A DNA stretch of 64,000 nt from Collinsella sp. BA40 (GTDB lineage Bacteria > Actinomycetota > Coriobacteriia > Coriobacteriales > Coriobacteriaceae): positions 62,001 to 126,000 of the forward strand of contig NZ_VOWY01000001.1 in the NCBI RefSeq assembly GCF_008014645.1. The letters are read 5' to 3'. Position numbers and translations under genes: made by a program. Of this stretch, positions 60,313 through 64,000 are shown piece by piece. How positions within the stretch are numbered: the first letter of the stretch is position 1; each line of letters begins with the position of its first letter. The notes under the pieces were generated by a model. The model was not told the origin of the DNA. It saw only the letters and a program-made list of their open reading frames with translations, and ran no database searches.

Positions 60313-60939
60313 ATGTCTAAGTTTGAAGTAAAGAACAGCGAGGGCGCAAAGGTCGCAGAGGCCGAGCTCGCTGCCGAGGTCTACGGCATCGAGCCGAACC
60401 TCCACGTCATGCACCACATCGTTACGTGCCAGCAGGCATGCTGGCGTCAGGGCACCCAGTCCGCCAAGACCCGTTCCGAGGTCTCCGGCGGCGGCAAGAA
60501 GCCGTGGCGTCAGAAAGGCACCGGTCGTGCCCGCCAGGGTTCCACCCGTTCGCCGCAGTGGCGTCACGGCGGCGTGGTCTTCGCTCCGAAGCCCCGCTCC
60601 TACGCCAAGCGTATGAACAACAAAGAGGTCAAGCTCGCCATGCGTTCCGCGCTTTCCGCTAAGGTTCGCGACAACGAGCTCGTTCTCGTCGACGACTACG
60701 GCTTCGAGAAGCCGTCCACCAAGGCCGCTGTTGCCATGCTCAAGGCCCTGGGCCTCGAGGGCAAGCGCCTCACGATCATCGTGCGCGAGGACGACATCAA
60801 CGCCTACCTGTCCTTCCGCAACATCCCCAAGACGTGGATCATCACGCCGGACGAGGCCAACACCTATGACCTCATCAACAACGGCGCTCTGCTGATGCCC
60901 GCCGACGTCGCGAATCACTTCGGGGAGGTGCTCGCATAA
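60313..60939 (+). CDS. rplD: 50S ribosomal protein L4
   Basis: This 208-residue L4 reaches the peptide exit tunnel with its loop (SGGGKKPWRQKGTGRARQGS, then SPQWRHGGVVF). The C-terminal globular domain is complete. In E. coli, L4 also represses its own operon. AAGGAG precedes the start. The stop overlaps the rplW start (TAATG). Confidence 0.98.
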   Translation: MSKFEVKNSEGAKVAEAELAAEVYGIEPNLHVMHHIVTCQQACWRQGTQSAKTRSEVSGGGKKPWRQKGTGRARQGSTRSPQWRHGGVVFAPKPRSYAKRMNNKEVKLAMRSALSAKVRDNELVLVDDYGFEKPSTKAAVAMLKALGLEGKRLTIIVREDDINAYLSFRNIPKTWIITPDEANTYDLINNGALLMPADVANHFGEVLA

Positions 60940-61226
60940 TGGACGCACATAACGTGATCATTCGCCCGGTCGTTTCCGAGCGTTCCTTCTCCGCCATGGA
61001 GCAGAACAAGTACACGTTCGAGGTCGCTCGCGACGCGAACAAGTACCAGATCAAGGATGCCGTCGAGGAGATCTTCAACGTCAAGGTCACCCGCGTGAAC
61101 ACCCTCATGGTCAAGCCCAAGAACAAGCGCGTGCGCTACGTTACCGGCAAGACCCGCTCTTGGAAGAAGGCCATCGTGACCGTCGCCGAGGGCGATTCCA
61201 TCGAGATCTTCGGCAACCAGGCCTAA
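60939..61226 (+). CDS. rplW: 50S ribosomal protein L23
   Basis: This 95-residue L23 sits at the tunnel exit and docks trigger factor and SRP. The N-terminal IIRPVVSERSF and the FEVARDANKYQIKDAVEEIF region are typical. It is translationally coupled to rplD. An unusually long 170-base gap separates it from rplB. Confidence 0.98.
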   Translation: MDAHNVIIRPVVSERSFSAMEQNKYTFEVARDANKYQIKDAVEEIFNVKVTRVNTLMVKPKNKRVRYVTGKTRSWKKAIVTVAEGDSIEIFGNQA

Positions 61227-61396
61227 AGATCGAGGTCGTGCAATGCTTTTGGTGGCCTCCCGAAAGGGAGGCATCAGAAGCGCAGTGTATCGGGCATTTA
61301 GAGTAGACACGCCCGGTACCGTGGTAAATCCGGTGTCACCACACCCGCAGTCCCAGCTTGTGGTGGCGAGCGGATTGATTCGAAAGGGATTTAGTA
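61227..61396 (+). promoter_or_regulatory. 170-base structured gap between rplW and rplB
   Basis: The gap holds GCCTCCC-GAAA-GGGAGGC (61255-61272), a GGGC/GCCC hairpin (about 61286-61312), and GTGGT/ACCAC pairs (about 61321-61344). These genes are normally almost adjacent. It may be a regulatory RNA element, processing site or internal promoter region. Confidence 0.45.
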
Positions 61397-62227
61397 ATGG
61401 CTGTAAAGCATCTTAAGCCGACCAGCGCAGGTCGCCGCTGGCAGACGATCTCGGACTTCTCCGAGATCACCTGCACCAAGCCCGAGAAGTCGCTCCTCGA
61501 GCCGCTTCCCAAGAAGGCTGGTCGTAACAACAAGGGTCGCATCACCGTCCGTCACCAGGGCGGCGGCCACAAGCGTCAGTATCGTCGCATCGACTTCAAG
61601 CGCAACAAGGACGGCGTGCCCGCCAAGGTTGCCACCATCGAGTACGACCCCAACCGCTCCGCGCGCATCGCTCTGCTCCACTACGTCGACGGTGAGAAGC
61701 GCTACATCCTGGCCCCCAAGGGCCTCAAGGTTGGCGACACCGTCATCTCCGGCGTGGGCGCCGACATCAAGCCCGGCAACGCCATGCCGCTCTCCGAGAT
61801 TCCCGTCGGTACCCTGATCCACGCGATCGAGTTCCAGCCCAGCAAGGGCGCTGCGATCGCTCGTTCCGCCGGTACCGCCTGCCAGCTCATGGGCAAGGAG
61901 GGCAAGTACGCCATCGTGCGCATGCCCTCTTCCGAGATGCGTCGCATCCTGCTCACCTGCCGCGCTACCGTTGGTGAGGTCGGCAACGCCGAGCACTCCA
62001 ACATCGTCATCGGCAAGGCTGGCCGTAGCCGTCACCTCGGTATCCGCCCGACCGTCCGCGGTACGGTCATGAACCCGGTCGACCACCCGCACGGCGGTGG
62101 CGAGGGCAAGAACCACACCTCTGGTCGTCCCTCCGTTACTCCGTGGGGCAAGCCGACGAAGGGCTATCGTACCCGCAAGAAGAAGAAGGTCTCCAACGAC
62201 CTCATCATCCGTCGTCGCAAGAAGTAG
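61397..62227 (+). CDS. rplB: 50S ribosomal protein L2
   Basis: This 276-residue L2 is a core protein near the peptidyl transferase centre and the intersubunit bridge. Its features are [29 protein letters not shown], and the C-terminal [16 protein letters not shown]-type motif (here [17 protein letters not shown]), which contains the functionally important His. GAAAGGGA is upstream of ATG 61397. rpsS follows after 30 bases. Confidence 0.98.
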   Translation: MAVKHLKPTSAGRRWQTISDFSEITCTKPEKSLLEPLPKKAGRNNKGRITVRHQGGGHKRQYRRIDFKRNKDGVPAKVATIEYDPNRSARIALLHYVDGEKRYILAPKGLKVGDTVISGVGADIKPGNAMPLSEIPVGTLIHAIEFQPSKGAAIARSAGTACQLMGKEGKYAIVRMPSSEMRRILLTCRATVGEVGNAEHSNIVIGKAGRSRHLGIRPTVRGTVMNPVDHPHGGGEGKNHTSGRPSVTPWGKPTKGYRTRKKKKVSNDLIIRRRKK

Positions 62228-62257
62228 TTCGATACCGAGTTTTAGGAGTTAGCACTT

Positions 62258-62518
62258 ATGAGCAGAAGTCTCAAAAAGGGCCCGTTCGTAGAGGCTCGCC
62301 TCCTCTCGCGTATCATCGCGATGAACGAGGCCGGCAAGAAGGACGTCGTGAAGACCTGGTCCCGCGCGTCCACCATCTTCCCCGAGATGGTTGGCCACAC
62401 CATCGCCGTCCACGACGGCCGCAAGCATGTCCCCGTGTACGTCACGGAGTCCATGGTTGGTCATAAGCTCGGCGAGTTCGCGCCGACCCGTACGTTCCGT
62501 GCCCACAAGGCCAAATAG
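62258..62518 (+). CDS. rpsS: 30S ribosomal protein S19
   Basis: This 86-residue protein starts [12 protein letters not shown] and contains [21 protein letters not shown] and [15 protein letters not shown], the full S19 pattern. It contacts the A-site finger of the large subunit and S13. TAGGAG is upstream. Confidence 0.98.
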   Translation: MSRSLKKGPFVEARLLSRIIAMNEAGKKDVVKTWSRASTIFPEMVGHTIAVHDGRKHVPVYVTESMVGHKLGEFAPTRTFRAHKAK

Positions 62519-62531
62519 GGGGTCTACGTAA

Positions 62532-62903
62532 ATGGCAACTAAGTCTACCGACATCGCGAGCCGCGAGGTCCGCGCCACGGCCAAGTACGTGCGCGTCTCC
62601 CCGGGCAAGGCTCGTCTGGTCGTCGATCTGGTCCGTGGCAAGTCCGTCGCGGCCGCCTTCGATATCCTGCATTTCTGCGATCGCCACGTCGCCGTGGACG
62701 TGGAGAAGGTTCTCCGCTCCGCCGTGGCCAACGCTGAGAACAACAACCAGATGCGCGCCCAGGATCTGGTCGTGAAGGCCGCCTACGTTGACGAGGGTCC
62801 CTCGCTCAAGCGTATCCGTCCTCGCGCTAAGGGCTCCGCTTCCCGCATCCTCAAGCGCACCAGCCACATTACCATCATCGTCGCTCCTCGAAAGGAGGCA
62901 TAA
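62532..62903 (+). CDS. rplV: 50S ribosomal protein L22
   Basis: This 123-residue protein has the core [21 protein letters not shown] and the C-terminal hairpin [22 protein letters not shown], which lines the exit tunnel. It is 13 bases after rpsS; rpsC follows after 5 bases. Confidence 0.98.
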   Translation: MATKSTDIASREVRATAKYVRVSPGKARLVVDLVRGKSVAAAFDILHFCDRHVAVDVEKVLRSAVANAENNNQMRAQDLVVKAAYVDEGPSLKRIRPRAKGSASRILKRTSHITIIVAPRKEA

Positions 62904-62908
62904 GCGTC

Positions 62909-63619
62909 ATGGGTCAGAAAGTTTACCCCACTGGTTTCCGTCTCGGCATCACCGAGAACTGGCGCTCCCGCTGGTTCGCCGAGAAGAACTATGCCGAGAC
63001 CCTCGGTAACGACCTCGAGATCCGCAAGTTCCTGAGCAAGCGCCTCTCCCGTGCCGCTGTCTCCCGCGTCGAGATCGAGCGCGCCGGCGACAAGGTGAAG
63101 GTCATCATCCTCACCGCCCGCCCCGGCATCGTCATCGGTAAGAAGGGCGCCGAGATCGACGGCCTCCGCACCGAGCTCGAGAAGGTTGCTGGCGTCGAGA
63201 AGGGCCAGCTCTCCGTCGACGTCATCGAGATCAAGCGCCCCGAGCTGGACGCCAACCTCGTTGCCCAGTCCATCGCCGAGCAGCTCGAGGGCCGCGTGGC
63301 CTTCCGTCGCGCCATGCGCAAGGCTGTTCAGTCCGCTCGCAAGGCCGGCGCCAAGGGTATCCGTATCCAGTGCTCCGGTCGTCTGGGTGGCGCCGAGATG
63401 GGCCGTCGCGAGTGGTACCGCGAGGGTCGCGTGCCGCTGCACACCCTGCGTGCCAAGATCGATTACGGCACCGCCACCGCACACACCACCATGGGTTCCT
63501 GCGGTATCAAGGTCTGGATCTACCTGGGCGAGAAGCTCCCGGGCCAGCCTGTTCCCAACCCGGCTCTCGAGGGCTCTTCCCGTCCTCGTCGTCGTAATAA
63601 CGAGAGGAGGGGTCAGTAG
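62909..63619 (+). CDS. rpsC: 30S ribosomal protein S3
   Basis: This 236-residue protein has the KH domain with [10 protein letters not shown]-type GxxG (here [13 protein letters not shown]) and a C-terminal S3 domain with [26 protein letters not shown]. It lies at the mRNA entry channel and has helicase activity with S4 and S5. AAAGGAGG lies in the end of rplV. The stop shares a base with the GTG start of rplP. Confidence 0.98.
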   Translation: MGQKVYPTGFRLGITENWRSRWFAEKNYAETLGNDLEIRKFLSKRLSRAAVSRVEIERAGDKVKVIILTARPGIVIGKKGAEIDGLRTELEKVAGVEKGQLSVDVIEIKRPELDANLVAQSIAEQLEGRVAFRRAMRKAVQSARKAGAKGIRIQCSGRLGGAEMGRREWYREGRVPLHTLRAKIDYGTATAHTTMGSCGIKVWIYLGEKLPGQPVPNPALEGSSRPRRRNNERRGQ

Positions 63620-64000
63620 TGCTTGCTCCTAAGCGTATTCTCCACCGTAAGGTGCAGCGTGGCTCCATGAAGGGCCAGGCCAAGGGCAACACCCAGCTCC
63701 ACTTTGGTGAGTTCGGTATCCAGGCTCTCGAGCGTCACTGGATCACCAACCGTCAGATCGAGGCCGCTCGTATCGCCATGACCCGCTACATGAAGCGTGG
63801 CGGTAAGGTCTACATCACCATCTTCCCGGACAAGCCCATCACGAAGAAGCCTGCGGAGACCCGCATGGGTTCTGGTAAGGGTAACCCCGAGGAGTGGGTG
63901 GCCGTCGTCAAGCCGGGCCGCGTTATGTTCGAGATCGCCGGCGTCTCCGAGGAGATCGCCCGCGAGGCCCTGCGTCTTGCTCAGCACAAGCTGCCCATCA
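63619..64000 (+). CDS. rplP: 50S ribosomal protein L16 (cut by window end)
   Basis: The first 127 codons of L16 are present: [19 protein letters not shown], then [24 protein letters not shown] and the [12 protein letters not shown] loop that contacts the A site. GTG 63619 is the start, overlapping the rpsC stop by one base, with GAGAGGAGG about 8 bases upstream. The usual length is about 138-140 residues, so only the tail is missing. Confidence 0.97.
   Translation, partial: MLAPKRILHRKVQRGSMKGQAKGNTQLHFGEFGIQALERHWITNRQIEAARIAMTRYMKRGGKVYITIFPDKPITKKPAETRMGSGKGNPEEWVAVVKPGRVMFEIAGVSEEIAREALRLAQHKLPI

Overview
The window is a 64 kb piece of a high-GC chromosome with short intergenic gaps. It probably comes from a gut actinobacterium of class Coriobacteriia, most likely Collinsella or a near relative. 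This rests on the high-GC codon use, an OmpR-type GlnR-like regulator (an actinobacterial trait), an LPxTG cell-wall glycosidase and the anaerobic gene set: an Rnf-type complex, pyruvate phosphate dikinase, a formate/nitrite channel and a FeoAB ferrous iron system. The species call is inference; no rRNA gene is present. I saw no prophage, insertion sequence, CRISPR array or tRNA gene.

Layout. 1-4.6 kb: end of an unknown gene, a DeoR repressor facing a class II aldolase, a DMT exporter and a flavodoxin/ferredoxin fusion. 4.7-9.7 kb (minus): a 1204-residue wall-anchored arabinofuranosidase-like enzyme and a threonine aldolase-family enzyme. 9.9-16.4 kb: hisS, ppc, aspS. 16.6-20.5 kb: a 32-residue membrane peptide, then a TPP riboswitch with its terminator controlling a thiamine-precursor uptake operon. 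20.5-23.8 kb: an esterase and an enoate-reductase-like flavoenzyme, bracketed by copies of a REP-like repeat. 23.9-27.1 kb: feoA-feoA-feoB plus a Cys-rich partner, behind three operator-like boxes. 27.2-29.3 kb: a glutamine synthetase homologue with a dismantled active site next to a GlnR-like orphan regulator. 29.5-30.9 kb: an HtrA protease. 31.2-35.5 kb: rnfCDGEA plus a 62-residue membrane peptide where rnfB would be expected. 35.6-42.8 kb: a small membrane protein, an SDR, ligA, an FNT channel, YbjQ, engB and mtnN. 43-49.6 kb: an MFS exporter and the aspartate-family pathway (thrC-thrB diverging from lysC-asd). 49.8-54.1 kb: a MacB/FtsX-type ABC pair with a very large extracytoplasmic coiled coil. 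54.4-59.3 kb: degV, then the PPDK regulatory protein with ppdK. 59.6-64 kb: the S10 ribosomal protein operon from rplC to rplP (cut by the window end), without rpsJ in front.

How the genes work together. ppc, ppdK and its regulator set the phosphoenolpyruvate/pyruvate/oxaloacetate node. Oxaloacetate-derived aspartate feeds lysC-asd-thrB-thrC. The Rnf-like complex would link NADH to the membrane. FeoAB supplies iron and the TPP-controlled transporter supplies thiamine precursor.

The most unusual observations are: (1) an Rnf-like complex without RnfB whose RnfA and RnfE have both lost the cysteines that hold the intramembrane [2Fe-2S] cluster; (2) a glutamine synthetase homologue lacking at least three metal ligands and the catalytic flap Glu, beside a GlnR-like regulator and GAAAC repeats; (3) a dispersed REP-like repeat, one copy of which supplies the stop codon of a gene; (4) structured leaders before aspS and rplC and in the rplW-rplB gap.
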